Source: Rhizobium phaseoli (lineage in GTDB: Bacteria > Pseudomonadota > Alphaproteobacteria > Rhizobiales > Rhizobiaceae). From it: a stretch of DNA of 64,000 nt. The notes under the pieces are model-generated. The model was not told the DNA's origin, made no database searches, and saw only the letters and a program-made list of their open reading frames with translations. The stretch lies in NCBI RefSeq assembly GCF_010668805.1, contig NZ_WUFT01000003.1, positions 1 through 64,000 of the forward strand, written 5' to 3'. A program made the translations under genes and the position numbers. This document shows, in pieces, positions 11,201 through 19,238 of the stretch. The first letter of the stretch is position 1; every line of letters starts with the position of its first letter.

Positions 11201-12993
11201 TGCAGCACGACGAATTTCGTTTCTCCATCGGCGGCCGGCACTCCAATGTCGAAGGTGCGTTCGCTGACGACATTGAAGCCGAGATTTTCCAGAAGCGGTA
11301 CGCGGCGCGACAGCGCCAGCTGGCCACCGGCGTGGAAGATCTTCAGCGAGAGGATGCGGCCCCGTTCTTCCGGACGATGGTAGAACTGGATGCGAAGCGG
11401 CTCGCCGGCGGCGCAGGCGCCGATATCGGCGAGGTCGGCCACGGTTTCCTCCGGAGTGAAGGAATCCTGGAAGGCCTGATCAACCGATATCTTCGGCGCC
11501 TTCGCCCCGGCCAGCGCCTCGAAACGGTCGTCCCAACGGGCGGTGATTTCGCGGATCACCTGCTCGAGCTTTGCCTGCGGAATACGCGGCGTCTTGCCGC
11601 CGGAGCGGCCGATGATGAAATGCACGCGCGCCACGCCGCCTTCCGGAAAAGCCGGGTAATAGGCGGAGACACGGCCGTCATAGACAGTCTTCAGATAGGT
11701 GCCGATCCGCTCGCGGACGATCGAGTCGTATTCTTCGCGCGGCACGTAGATGATTACCGAAACGAAGCGGTCGAAATGGTCGATGCGCGGCAGGACTCGC
11801 ACGCGCGGACGATCGGCCAAGTCGTTGATCTGTTCGGCAAAATTTGCAAGCAGCGTGGTGTCGATCTGGAAAAGGTCGTCGCGCGGATAGGATTCCAGCG
11901 TGTTGTCGAGCATGCGGCCGGAATGGCTCATCGGGTCGAAACCGAAATGCTCCTTCACCTTCTCGATCTTGGAACGCAGCAGCGGGATTTCGGAGGCGAG
12001 CGACGTATAGGCCGTCGACGTGAAGAGCCCGACGATGCGCAGTTCACCGGTGACGTTGCCGGCAGCGTCGAAACGTTTGACGCCGACATAATCCATATAG
12101 GCCCGGCGATGGACGATCGATTTCACATTGGCCTTGGTGACGATCAGGAAATCGGGGCCGTCGAGGAAGGCCAGGATCTCAGGCGTCGTCGTCACGGCGT
12201 CCTTGCCGGTGCGCAACACCAGGACATCTGGGTTGGAGAGCATGCCGAGGCCAGCACCCTTGTCGCGTTCGACCCTGGCATCGGAACCCTTGCCGGAGTA
12301 GACGTATTCACGCATCCCGAGGAACGTGAAATTCTCATCGCGCAGCCATGTCAGGAAGGCGATGGCCTCATCGCGATCAGCCTTCTTCCGGGTGGTGTTA
12401 TTGGCTGAGAGTTCGGCGATCACCCCGTCGATCTTGGAAAGCATCGGCTTCCAGTCGGACACCGACAGGCGGACCTGCTCGAGCACGGTTTCGACGCGTT
12501 TGACGAGATCTGCGGCCTGGGCGGAGTTGAGCGGCGCAATATGGAGCTGAATATGACTGACGCGGTTGGCCGGGTCGCTCGGATGATCGGCGGAATAGAT
12601 CGCAGGCGCCTTGCCCTTCTCCATGACGAGGATGGGATGCACGGCCATAAACAGGTCGCGATAGGTGCTGGTCACTTCACCCATCACCGATTCAAACAGG
12701 AAAGGCATGTTCCGGTCGGTGACCGATAGCACCGAAACCGCAATGCCGTCAGGCGTCACATCGGCAATGGTGTCGATGCTGACACGAGGCGTCTTGCCGT
12801 TCCAGGCGGCAAGTTCCTTTGCCGAATGTACGGCGGAGAGCGCCAGCATCTCCGGCGTATAGAGTTCGAGATCGTCATTGCTGGCCCGTCCGAAGAGAAT
12901 TTCCGGATCGAGATGCGCCTCGCCGGTCGCCTTGGCGATCTTGCGTGCGCTTTCGATCTGCTTTTCCCGTTTCGGATTGTTTCTGGCAGCCAT
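8218..12993 (-). CDS. gdhB: NAD-specific glutamate dehydrogenase, 180-kDa class
   Basis: A 1591-residue single-chain enzyme of the large NAD-GDH family found in many Proteobacteria. ACT-like N-terminal modules occupy roughly the first 700 residues. The catalytic dehydrogenase core begins around 730, with VPVGAKGGFYPK (catalytic Lys region near 830), the nucleotide-binding stretch around VIGEGANLG, and a helical C-terminal domain. It deaminates glutamate to 2-oxoglutarate and ammonium, feeding the TCA cycle during growth on amino acids; relatives are allosterically regulated. The start is preceded by GGGAGGCG. The gene symbol follows Pseudomonas usage (Caulobacter uses gdhZ). Confidence 0.96.
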   Translation of the reverse strand: MAARNNPKREKQIESARKIAKATGEAHLDPEILFGRASNDDLELYTPEMLALSAVHSAKELAAWNGKTPRVSIDTIADVTPDGIAVSVLSVTDRNMPFLFESVMGEVTSTYRDLFMAVHPILVMEKGKAPAIYSADHPSDPANRVSHIQLHIAPLNSAQAADLVKRVETVLEQVRLSVSDWKPMLSKIDGVIAELSANNTTRKKADRDEAIAFLTWLRDENFTFLGMREYVYSGKGSDARVERDKGAGLGMLSNPDVLVLRTGKDAVTTTPEILAFLDGPDFLIVTKANVKSIVHRRAYMDYVGVKRFDAAGNVTGELRIVGLFTSTAYTSLASEIPLLRSKIEKVKEHFGFDPMSHSGRMLDNTLESYPRDDLFQIDTTLLANFAEQINDLADRPRVRVLPRIDHFDRFVSVIIYVPREEYDSIVRERIGTYLKTVYDGRVSAYYPAFPEGGVARVHFIIGRSGGKTPRIPQAKLEQVIREITARWDDRFEALAGAKAPKISVDQAFQDSFTPEETVADLADIGACAAGEPLRIQFYHRPEERGRILSLKIFHAGGQLALSRRVPLLENLGFNVVSERTFDIGVPAADGETKFVVLHDMELEARNGGDIDLQRYGAALEEAFVTAFAGTIDNDSFNRLILSAGLSARETNVLRAYARYLRQAGIAYSQDYIATTLDKYPSVAAAIFRLFHDTLDTRLSEKARVKKLADLHQAIEAELADVPSLDDDRILRRYVNIVDATLRTNYFQKNPDGSPKAMLAFKLDPHLVDGLPQPKPFREMFVYGVEVEGVHLRFGKVARGGLRWSDRAEDYRTEVLGLVKAQQVKNAVIVPVGAKGGFYPKKLPIGGSRDEIFNAGREAYKTYIRTLLSITDNISGAEIVPPKDTVRLDGDDPYFVVAADKGTATFSDTANALAQEAGFWLDDAFASGGSAGYDHKKMGITARGAWETVKRHFREMDIDIQTTPFTVAGVGDMSGDVFGNGMLLSPKIRLISAFDHRDIVIDPDPDMEKTLAERQRLFDLPRSSWQDFDKSVLSKGAMIISRATKSVTLTPEAVAAIGLDKAVATPFEIITAILKSPVDLLWFGGIGTYVKAAPETDAEVGDRANDPIRVTAAEVRARVIGEGANLGVTQKGRIAYGLKGGRCNSDAIDNSAGVNTSDVEVNIKIALAAAMHDGRLTRAKRDQLLPSMTSEVAALVLRNNYLQSLAISLTERKGTANGLELGRFMSVLEAAGQLNRKVETLPDEQSLAERYAAGKPLTRPEIGVLVSYAKIVLFDALAASDLPDDPYFIATLLNYFPVEMQKSNAGDIAGHRLKREIVATVLANEAINRGGPSFTVAMMDATAASAPEVVRAAIVARDGFDLNRLWAETDALDGRISGEMQNRIYEEISHSFTVLTRLLLKTGMTKADMAQVISRLQAALKKLKPAFAEQSAGDAAARQAEYSQAGVPEKLAAEIANLQSFALVPEIMQIAERTGETLVRAAENYFAVSQTFRIARLLAAGGKILTSDHYENLALARSIDQIASARRDIVISALSDHGKEKLPVQAWHAQDRIRINRIVEELSSLSDSGDPNLARITVAAGILTDLARDRVR

Positions 12994-13269
12994 GGATCGC
13001 CTCCCGCAATGGACTGATTTTCTGCAAGCTAACAGAAGATTCTTCGAAAAAATCTCTAAAATGGAGGCCCGAACGATTGTTTTGATGCTTTTTTGACCCT
13101 CAAAGTGGGAAATGGTGAGGGATTTTTCCGCTTTCGTGGCCGAGAGGAATGAGAAAGGCTCTTTTCAGTTTTTCGGTTCGCATACATTTCCATGCTCACG
13201 TGAAGAATGGTTGACAGCGCGCCGTCAAAAAGATCATCAAAACGCGATCATCATTCGGACCTCGGTATC

Positions 13270-14145
13270 ATGTCGGAAAATGCAGCGGGCGCAGTCATTG
13301 TCATCTCCAGTCATGTGGTGCGCGGTTCGGTCGGTAACCGGGCGGCGGTCTTTGCATTGGAGACGCTCGGTCATCCTGTCTGGGCGCTGCCGACCATCGT
13401 GCTTCCTTGGCATCCCGGCCACGGCCGTTCGACGCGGCTGACATTTGCGGAAGCCGATTTCGATGCGGCGATCGACGATCTGATCCGCGCGCCTTGGATC
13501 GGCGAAGTCAGGGCGGTGCTTTCGGGCTATTTCGGCAATGCCGCCCAGGCGCGCTCCGTCGCCCGGCTGATCGCCGCGCTCCGGCAGGATAATCCGGAGC
13601 TGCTCTATGTCTGCGATCCCGTCATGGGCGATCTCGGCGGCCTCTACGTGCCGGAAGCGACAGCCGAGGCTATTCGCGACCATCTCATCCCGCTCGCCTC
13701 GCTGGCGACGCCGAACCGTTACGAACTTGCATGGCTTTCGGGGGCAGCGCTTGAAGACAACAGCGCGATCATGGAGGCGGCGCTGGCGCTCGGACCAGCG
13801 CGCATGCTGGTCACCTCGGCCGTGCCGATGATGGCGGGCGGTACCGGCAATCTCTATCTTTCCGGCCGTCACGCGCTTCTTGCCGAGCACCGCGTCGTCG
13901 AAAATCCGCCGAATGGGCTCGGCGACCTGCTTGCCGCCGTCTTCCTGTCACGCCTGCTTTCCGGCCTTGAGGACGAAAAAGCGCTGCAGCTTGCCACCTC
14001 CAGCGTCTTCGAGGTGCTTGCCCGCGCTGTCAAACGCGGCAGCAACGAATTGATGCTGGCAAGCGACGCGTCCAGCCTTTCGACGCCGATGGCCATGGTG
14101 CAGATGCGGCGGCTCATGCACCCGGCGCAAAGGCGGAAAAAATGA
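13270..14145 (+). CDS. pdxY: Pyridoxal kinase, PdxY-like
   Basis: A 291-residue ribokinase-fold kinase. N-terminal VISSHVVRGSVGNRA and WALPTIVLPWHPGHG match pyridoxal kinases, VCDPVMGD is the metal/ATP region, TPNRYELAWLSG is typical, and the catalytic-loop GLGDLLAAVF lies near residue 225. It phosphorylates pyridoxal to PLP in the vitamin B6 salvage pathway. An in-frame ATG at 13207 would add 21 residues, but a TTGACA-like -35 overlaps that spot and homology begins at 13270, so the shorter form is chosen. The preceding gap (12994-13269) shows no other gene. Confidence 0.85.
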   Translation: MSENAAGAVIVISSHVVRGSVGNRAAVFALETLGHPVWALPTIVLPWHPGHGRSTRLTFAEADFDAAIDDLIRAPWIGEVRAVLSGYFGNAAQARSVARLIAALRQDNPELLYVCDPVMGDLGGLYVPEATAEAIRDHLIPLASLATPNRYELAWLSGAALEDNSAIMEAALALGPARMLVTSAVPMMAGGTGNLYLSGRHALLAEHRVVENPPNGLGDLLAAVFLSRLLSGLEDEKALQLATSSVFEVLARAVKRGSNELMLASDASSLSTPMAMVQMRRLMHPAQRRKK

Positions 14146-14216
14146 CGCATCGGTCAATACGTTCATTTTGCAGTGCAGCAGTTGATCTTGTCTTCCGCGC
14201 GCGCTAATCCAGAAGC

Positions 14217-14858
14217 ATGCAGCGTTTTCCAAATCCTCTTCTGGACGGCTATCGCAACTTTATGAACGGACGTTATGCCGACGCCCGCGACAGGTATCGT
14301 CAGCTTGCCGAAAACGGTCAGAGTCCCCATACGCTGGTCATTGCCTGTTCGGATTCACGCGCGGCACCGGAGCTGATCTTCGATGCCGGCCCGGGCGAGC
14401 TCTTCGTCATTCGCAACGTTGCCAACATGGTGCCGCCTTACGAGCCGGACGGTCACTTCCATTCGACGTCGGCCGCGCTCGAATTTGCCGTGCAGGCGCT
14501 GAAGGTCTCGGATATCGTCGTGATGGGTCACGGCCGCTGCGGCGGCATCCGCGCAGCCCTTGATCCGAATGCCGAGCCGCTGTCGCCCGGCGATTTCATC
14601 GGCCGCTGGATGTCGCTGGTCAAGCCCGCCGCCGAGCAGATCCAGAGCAATGATGTGATGACGGCGGCCGAGCGGCAGACGGCGCTGGAGCGTGTCTCGA
14701 TCCGCAATTCGATCGACAATCTCAGAAGCTTTCCCGACATCAAGGCGCTCGAGGAAGCAGGAAAAATGCATCTCCATGGCGCGTGGTTCGATATTTCGAC
14801 CGGCGAACTCTGGGTGATGGATGCTGAGACACGTGATTTCATTCGCCCAGAAATCTAG
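14217..14858 (+). CDS. Beta-class carbonic anhydrase
   Basis: A 213-residue zinc enzyme interconverting CO2 and bicarbonate. The zinc ligands are all visible: Cys and Asp/Arg dyad in CSDSRAAPE near residues 43-51, then His and Cys in GHGRCGG near residues 103-109. It supplies bicarbonate for carboxylases or manages CO2. No signal peptide is seen, so it is cytoplasmic. It lies 71 bases after pdxY on the same strand and could be read through from it. Confidence 0.94.
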   Translation: MQRFPNPLLDGYRNFMNGRYADARDRYRQLAENGQSPHTLVIACSDSRAAPELIFDAGPGELFVIRNVANMVPPYEPDGHFHSTSAALEFAVQALKVSDIVVMGHGRCGGIRAALDPNAEPLSPGDFIGRWMSLVKPAAEQIQSNDVMTAAERQTALERVSIRNSIDNLRSFPDIKALEEAGKMHLHGAWFDISTGELWVMDAETRDFIRPEI

Positions 14859-14968
14859 GGCCAGAAATCCAGGGATCTGCCGCTTTATCAGTTTATTAAG
14901 AATTGCTGCTAAGATTGGCGTCAATTGGTCGCGCACGACCGACGTTTTGATCACCGTGGCGATTGGCG

Positions 14969-16585
14969 ATGAAGTTCGAAACCATCAAAAGGGTTATCCT
15001 GGCCGCCATCATGCTGCCCTTCGTCTTCATGCTCATTGAAGGCGTCGTCGTCATAAGGTCTTCGCTCAGACAATACAGGGATCTCGAAAAAGACAGGCAG
15101 TTCGCCGACGTGCTCGCCCGCGGCGGGTCGATCGCCGCCACTGAGATCCTGAGTGAAATTGGCGCCACCCGCCTCTACCTCGCACGTCCCGACAGCGCGA
15201 CTGCCGCCGACATGCAGCAAAGCCGGGTGACGCTCGATCGCGAGCGCCTGGCCTTCTATGCCACACTGCCCTCCCGCGACGCGCTCGACCAAGGGCTGGC
15301 CGGCGAATTATCGATTCTCAGCCTTGCCTATAGCCGTATCGTCGCCGCCCGCAACGCCGTCGACCAGGGTCTTTATGCCGGCAGCGACCCCGGTTCTATC
15401 TACTGGTATGCAGCTCTCAAGCAGCTTGCCGTCGTCGATGCGCTTTCACCGCTGATCAGCGATCCGGTGCTGCTGGAGAAATCCAACCAGCTGATGGGTA
15501 TCCTGCTGACCTATTACGGCGAAAGACTGATTACCGGGGTCGGTACCCGCTACCTCGATCACCGCGTTTCCGCGCGGTTTCCTGTCGAGCTGTTCGTCCA
15601 GGGCAAGGTTATGCTCGGTGAGGGCATGGACCACATGGTCTTTCATTCCACGGCACCGATCGTGCGCGACATCATCGCCTATCTCGGTCGCCGCGACCAG
15701 GTGAAAGCGAATGCGATCACCGATTCCATCCTTGCCGGATCGCAGCCGACGCGCGAAGTGCGCGACGTCTGGGCCACTGCGCAGAGCGAACGCATGATCT
15801 TCCTGCAGCAGAAAATGGTCGAGGCCGCAAAAGATATTCACGAGACCGGCGAAAACTTGTCGACGCGGGCGCATATACATCTGACGCTGATCCTGGGGCT
15901 GTGTGCCGGCCTGTTGCTTCTCGCCACATTGGTGATGGTGCTGGCGGCAAGGGGCCTGCGCCTGATCGACCGGCTGACGCGGGATCGCGAGACACTGGTC
16001 AGCGAGTTGCGCAACGCTGCCCAGACCGATCTTCTAACTGGCCTGTACAACAGGCGCGGATTCGAGGTCGCCGCATCGGCCCTTCTGACGCAGGCCGAAC
16101 ACGGATCGCGCTGGATCTCCGTCGTGCTCTTCGACCTTGATCATTTCAAGAAGGTCAACGATATCAACGGCCATGATGCCGGCGATGCCGTGCTTCGGCA
16201 GGTCGCGGGCGTCGCGCGGCAAAATTTTCGCTCCTTCGATCTGCTGGTGCGCCATGGCGGTGAGGAGTTTTTGGCGCTTCTGCCGGATTCGACGCCTGAC
16301 GATGCTGCAATCATTGCCGAGCGCGTGCGGCTGGCGATCGAGGCGGCGGAAATATCTTTGGAGAGCGGCGATATTCTCAAGGTGACGGCGAGTTTCGGAT
16401 GCGCCGGCCGGGCAAACGAAGCCGCCAACCGGAACTTCGAGGATCTGGTCAAACGCGCTGACCTGGCGCTCTACGCTGCCAAGGCCTCCGGCCGCAACTG
16501 CGTCGTTTCGGGACCGATCGTGCAGACGCCGACGCAGGAGGAGCGACGCAAGAAGGCGGGCGGCGGTTTTGATGCCCGAACATGA
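14969..16585 (+). CDS. Membrane diguanylate cyclase (GGEEF)
   Basis: A 538-residue protein. One transmembrane helix lies near residues 8-28, a periplasmic sensor region of about 270 residues follows, then a second helix near 305-328, and a C-terminal GGDEF domain. The active-site motif is GGEEF at 430-434, and RSFD five residues upstream matches the inhibitory I-site RxxD, so product feedback by c-di-GMP is expected. It makes c-di-GMP, which in rhizobia controls attachment, polysaccharide and motility. The sensor region is not recognised and probably defines its own input. The ATG at 14969 is preferred to a TTG two codons earlier. Confidence 0.9.
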   Translation: MKFETIKRVILAAIMLPFVFMLIEGVVVIRSSLRQYRDLEKDRQFADVLARGGSIAATEILSEIGATRLYLARPDSATAADMQQSRVTLDRERLAFYATLPSRDALDQGLAGELSILSLAYSRIVAARNAVDQGLYAGSDPGSIYWYAALKQLAVVDALSPLISDPVLLEKSNQLMGILLTYYGERLITGVGTRYLDHRVSARFPVELFVQGKVMLGEGMDHMVFHSTAPIVRDIIAYLGRRDQVKANAITDSILAGSQPTREVRDVWATAQSERMIFLQQKMVEAAKDIHETGENLSTRAHIHLTLILGLCAGLLLLATLVMVLAARGLRLIDRLTRDRETLVSELRNAAQTDLLTGLYNRRGFEVAASALLTQAEHGSRWISVVLFDLDHFKKVNDINGHDAGDAVLRQVAGVARQNFRSFDLLVRHGGEEFLALLPDSTPDDAAIIAERVRLAIEAAEISLESGDILKVTASFGCAGRANEAANRNFEDLVKRADLALYAAKASGRNCVVSGPIVQTPTQEERRKKAGGGFDART

Positions 16586-16587
16586 AA

Positions 16588-16614
16588 AACGCCGCATGTC
16601 GCAGCGGCGTTTTC
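16588..16614 (+). terminator. Intrinsic terminator after the GGEEF gene
   Basis: ACGCCGC (16589-16595) pairs with GCGGCGT (16604-16610) around an 8-base loop, followed by TTT. It starts a few bases after the diguanylate cyclase stop. Confidence 0.75.
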
Positions 16615-16655
16615 GGGTTTCGTTGTCGATGAAGGCTTAAAGCCTTTTGTTTTGC

Positions 16656-16700
16656 GCATGTCGTTGTCCCGGAACCGCTTCACACTTCCGGGCGACATGC
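16656..16700. repeat. RIME-like palindrome, GCATGTCG...CGACATGC
   Basis: Outer arms GCATGTCG (16656-16663) and CGACATGC (16693-16700) enclose CCCGGAA and TTCCGGG inner arms. An almost identical copy is at 31978-32022 and diverged copies are at 17597-17641, 21062-21111 and 29795-29866. It ends one base before the stop of the lytic transglycosylase gene. Confidence 0.75.
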
Positions 16701-16701
16701 A

Positions 16702-17523
16702 CTATTTGCCGTCGATCTGCTGGCCGATATAGGCGATCGCCTGCTGGTAGACGCCGGCGGCGTTCCAGCCCTGGATGGCGACGAAATTCGGCTCTCCGGG
16801 CTGATAGCCGGCGCCGGCGCGCCAACCATGGCCTTTGAGGAAATTCGCAGTCGAGGCCAGGGCATCGGCGCGGGAACCGACCATGTCGACGCGGCCGTCG
16901 CCGTCGCCATCGGCGCCAAATCGCACGACATTGCGCGGCAGAAACTGTGTCTGGCCAATTTCACCATGCGCAGCACCCTTGGCCTGCGTGCTCAGATAAC
17001 CCTCGGAGACGAGCTGGAGCGCGGCGTAGAGCTGGTCGGTGAAATATTCCGAACGACGGCAGTCATAGGCAAGGGTCGAAACAGCCGACAGCGTATGCTG
17101 GTTGCCCATATAGCTGCCAAAACCTGTCTCCATGCCCCAGATCGCGATCAGCGGGCCGGCCGGAACGCCGTAACGACGCTCGATCGAGGCAAAAAGCGCC
17201 TGGTTGGCGACCTTCATGCTGCGGCCGCGGGAGATAACGGCGGCACCGCCGCGCTTCTGCATGAACGCGTCGAAGGAGAGTTTGAAGCTCTTCTGGCCGC
17301 GGTCGGCGGCGATCGTCGGTTTGTTGTAATTGACGTTGGCGAAGGCGCGGTCGAGGACCGAGCGGCTGACGCCGTTTGCCGCCGCTTCCTGCTTGAAGTC
17401 GGCGACCCATGCACTGAACCCGCTGCTATTATTGCCGCATTGGGCGCCCTGGGCCGCTGCCGGCAGAGCGTGGAGGACGCCGGCTGCCATAGATGCGGCC
17501 AGAAGGAATGTTGTCATGCGCAT
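16702..17523 (-). CDS. Lytic murein transglycosylase (MltB/SLT_2 type)
   Basis: About 273 residues. A signal peptide (MRMTTFLLAASMAAGVLHAL) ends at AAAQG. The SLT_2 domain has the catalytic Glu in WGMETGFGSYMG (about residue 132) and the MltB-type GEIGQTQFLPRNV and DGDGDGRVD segments. It cleaves glycan strands in the periplasm, leaving 1,6-anhydro ends. A start at 17574 would add 17 residues before the signal peptide, which is unlikely. No peptidoglycan-binding repeat is present, so this is the short form. Confidence 0.9.
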   Translation of the reverse strand: MRMTTFLLAASMAAGVLHALPAAAQGAQCGNNSSGFSAWVADFKQEAAANGVSRSVLDRAFANVNYNKPTIAADRGQKSFKLSFDAFMQKRGGAAVISRGRSMKVANQALFASIERRYGVPAGPLIAIWGMETGFGSYMGNQHTLSAVSTLAYDCRRSEYFTDQLYAALQLVSEGYLSTQAKGAAHGEIGQTQFLPRNVVRFGADGDGDGRVDMVGSRADALASTANFLKGHGWRAGAGYQPGEPNFVAIQGWNAAGVYQQAIAYIGQQIDGK

Positions 17524-17596
17524 GAGAAACCCCGCTCCGGTCTGCTGAAGCGCGCCGCGGCCGATCAGACCCATGTGACGCGCCTTAAATTCGTTA

Positions 17597-17641
17597 TGTC
17601 ATGCCCTTGTCCCAAAACCGCTATCGGTTTCGGGCGGCATA
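17597..17641. repeat. Diverged RIME-like palindrome
   Basis: TCATGCCCTTGTCCCAAAACCG followed by CGGTTTCGGGCGGCATA gives inner CCCAAAACCG/CGGTTTCGGG pairing, a diverged member of the 16656 family. Confidence 0.45.
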
Positions 17642-17737
17642 GCTTGGCTTGACGCCAGGCAGAATGCCAGCCGAAGGCGATCTTGTCACGATTACCTTTG
17701 AGTAAGCGCTTATGGATAAGGGCGCTTACGGTTCGGC

Positions 17738-17767
17738 AAAAAGCCCTGCCGTCATCAGCAGGGCTTT
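17738..17767 (-). terminator. Intrinsic terminator after asd
   Basis: AAGCCCTGC (17741-17749) and GCAGGGCTT (17758-17766) form the stem, with AAAAA on the left giving a U tract when read on the minus strand. It lies just after the asd stop. Confidence 0.75.
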
Positions 17768-17792
17768 AGCATATTATGGTTTACAAATGGTA

Positions 17793-18827
17793 TCAGGCGG
17801 CCTGCTTGCGCGGTTTGACAAGGCCACGATTGACGAGCAGCTCAGCGATCTGGATGGCGTTCAATGCCGCACCCTTGCGCAGATTGTCGGAGACCACCCA
17901 GATGTTGAGGCCGTTTTCGACCGTCGCATCTTCGCGGATGCGCGAGATGTAAGTCGCGTCCTCGCCGGCGGATTCATAAGGCGTGATGTAGCCGCCGTCC
18001 TCGCGCTTGTCGATGACGAGGCAGCCCGGCGCATCGCGCAGGATGTCACGAGCCTGGTCGGCGGTGATCTCGTTTTCGAATTCGATATTGACCGATTCCG
18101 AATGACCGATGAAAACCGGCACGCGTACCGCCGTGCAGGTCACCTTGATCTTCGGGTCGAGCATCTTCTTGGTCTCGGCCAGCACCTTCCACTCTTCCTT
18201 GGTGTAGCCGTCTTCCATGAAGCTGTCGATGTGCGGAATGACGTTGAAGGCGATACGCTTGGTGAACTTCTTGTTCTCGATCGGATCGGCGACAAAAACG
18301 GCGCGCGTCTGATTGAAGAGTTCGTCCATGCCGTCCTTGCCGGCGCCGGAGACCGACTGGTAGGTCGAGATGACGACACGCTTGATCTTGGCGAAGTCAT
18401 GCAGCGGCTTCAGCGCCACCACCAACTGGGCGGTCGAGCAATTCGGATTGGCGATGATGTTGCGCTTGGTGAACAGGCTGATGGCATCCGGGTTCACTTC
18501 CGGCACGATCAGCGGCACGTCGGCGTCGTAACGCCAGGCCGAGGAATTGTCGATGACGACGCAGCCCTGCTGGCCGATCTTCGGCGAAAACTTCTTGGAG
18601 ACCTCGCCGCCGGCCGACATCAGGCAGATGTCGGTGTCAGAGAAATCGTAATTCTCCATATTGGAGACCTTCAGCGTCCGGTCACCGTAGGAAACTTCGG
18701 TACCCTGCGAACGCGAGGAGGCAAGCGCCACGACCTCATCGGCGGGGAAGCCCCGCTCGGAGAGGATGTTGAGAATCTCCCGGCCGACGTTTCCGGTCGC
18801 TCCCGCAACTGCTACTTTGAAACCCAT
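17793..18827 (-). CDS. asd: Aspartate-semialdehyde dehydrogenase
   Basis: A 344-residue enzyme converting aspartyl phosphate to aspartate semialdehyde with NADPH, the branch point for lysine/DAP, threonine and methionine. N-terminal VAVAGATGNVGREIL binds NADP, the catalytic Cys lies in NPNCSTAQLV near residue 130, and SVSGAGKDG and the substrate-binding region follow. Essential in most bacteria because it feeds peptidoglycan DAP. The start follows a GAGAG ribosome site. Confidence 0.97.
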   Translation of the reverse strand: MGFKVAVAGATGNVGREILNILSERGFPADEVVALASSRSQGTEVSYGDRTLKVSNMENYDFSDTDICLMSAGGEVSKKFSPKIGQQGCVVIDNSSAWRYDADVPLIVPEVNPDAISLFTKRNIIANPNCSTAQLVVALKPLHDFAKIKRVVISTYQSVSGAGKDGMDELFNQTRAVFVADPIENKKFTKRIAFNVIPHIDSFMEDGYTKEEWKVLAETKKMLDPKIKVTCTAVRVPVFIGHSESVNIEFENEITADQARDILRDAPGCLVIDKREDGGYITPYESAGEDATYISRIREDATVENGLNIWVVSDNLRKGAALNAIQIAELLVNRGLVKPRKQAA

Positions 18828-18939
18828 TTCTCAAGCTCTCTTTCTCTTCTCTCCTCTTTTCCGGTGAGGGGGAAAGGCGCGACGGATCGCGTCTTCCTGT
18901 CCCCAGCCGAGCCGGGGAGAGAGCGGCAGGCCAGAGACG

Positions 18940-19059
18940 TCAGACGGTTTTCGTCGTCGTTTTGGCCTTGGTTTTGGCAGAAACCGGAACGGCAATATCC
19001 ACCCCGGCACCCTGTGCCCGGTCATTGCGGTCGGCAATGGCGTGTTCGTCGCGAACCAT
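18940..19059 (-). CDS. Small hypothetical protein (39 aa)
   Basis: Not recognised. An ATG preceded by AAGGAA at good spacing opens a 39-codon frame: MVRDEHAIADRNDRAQGAGV, then a hydrophobic-neutral stretch, ending in a Lys/Thr-rich tail KTKAKTTTKTV. It lies between asd and the phosphatase promoter. The ribosome site favours it being real; its small size and lack of recognised homology argue caution. Confidence 0.4.
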   Translation of the reverse strand: MVRDEHAIADRNDRAQGAGVDIAVPVSAKTKAKTTTKTV

Positions 19060-19163
19060 GGAGATTCCTTTTCCGTAGTTGCTCTTAGAAGGTTTTCCAC
19101 AGGAGTCAAGGTTTTTGCGCTCAGAGCCGACGGCGAAAACGGCAGCCGCAATGGTGCGACGTT

Positions 19164-19181
19164 TTGTCATGCCGCTGTCAT
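19164..19181 (+). promoter_or_regulatory. PHO box (PhoB operator)
   Basis: TTGTCAT, GCCG, CTGTCAT: two 7-mers with an 11-base period, matching the PhoB direct repeat CTGTCAT-N4-CTGTCAT with one mismatch. It lies 57 bases before the alkaline phosphatase ATG, so activation under phosphate limitation is expected. Confidence 0.8.
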
Positions 19182-19238
19182 CCTCGGGAGATATCCCGGC
19201 CCGGTTGTTACTGTCTGCAACGAAAACGGGGGTTTTCC

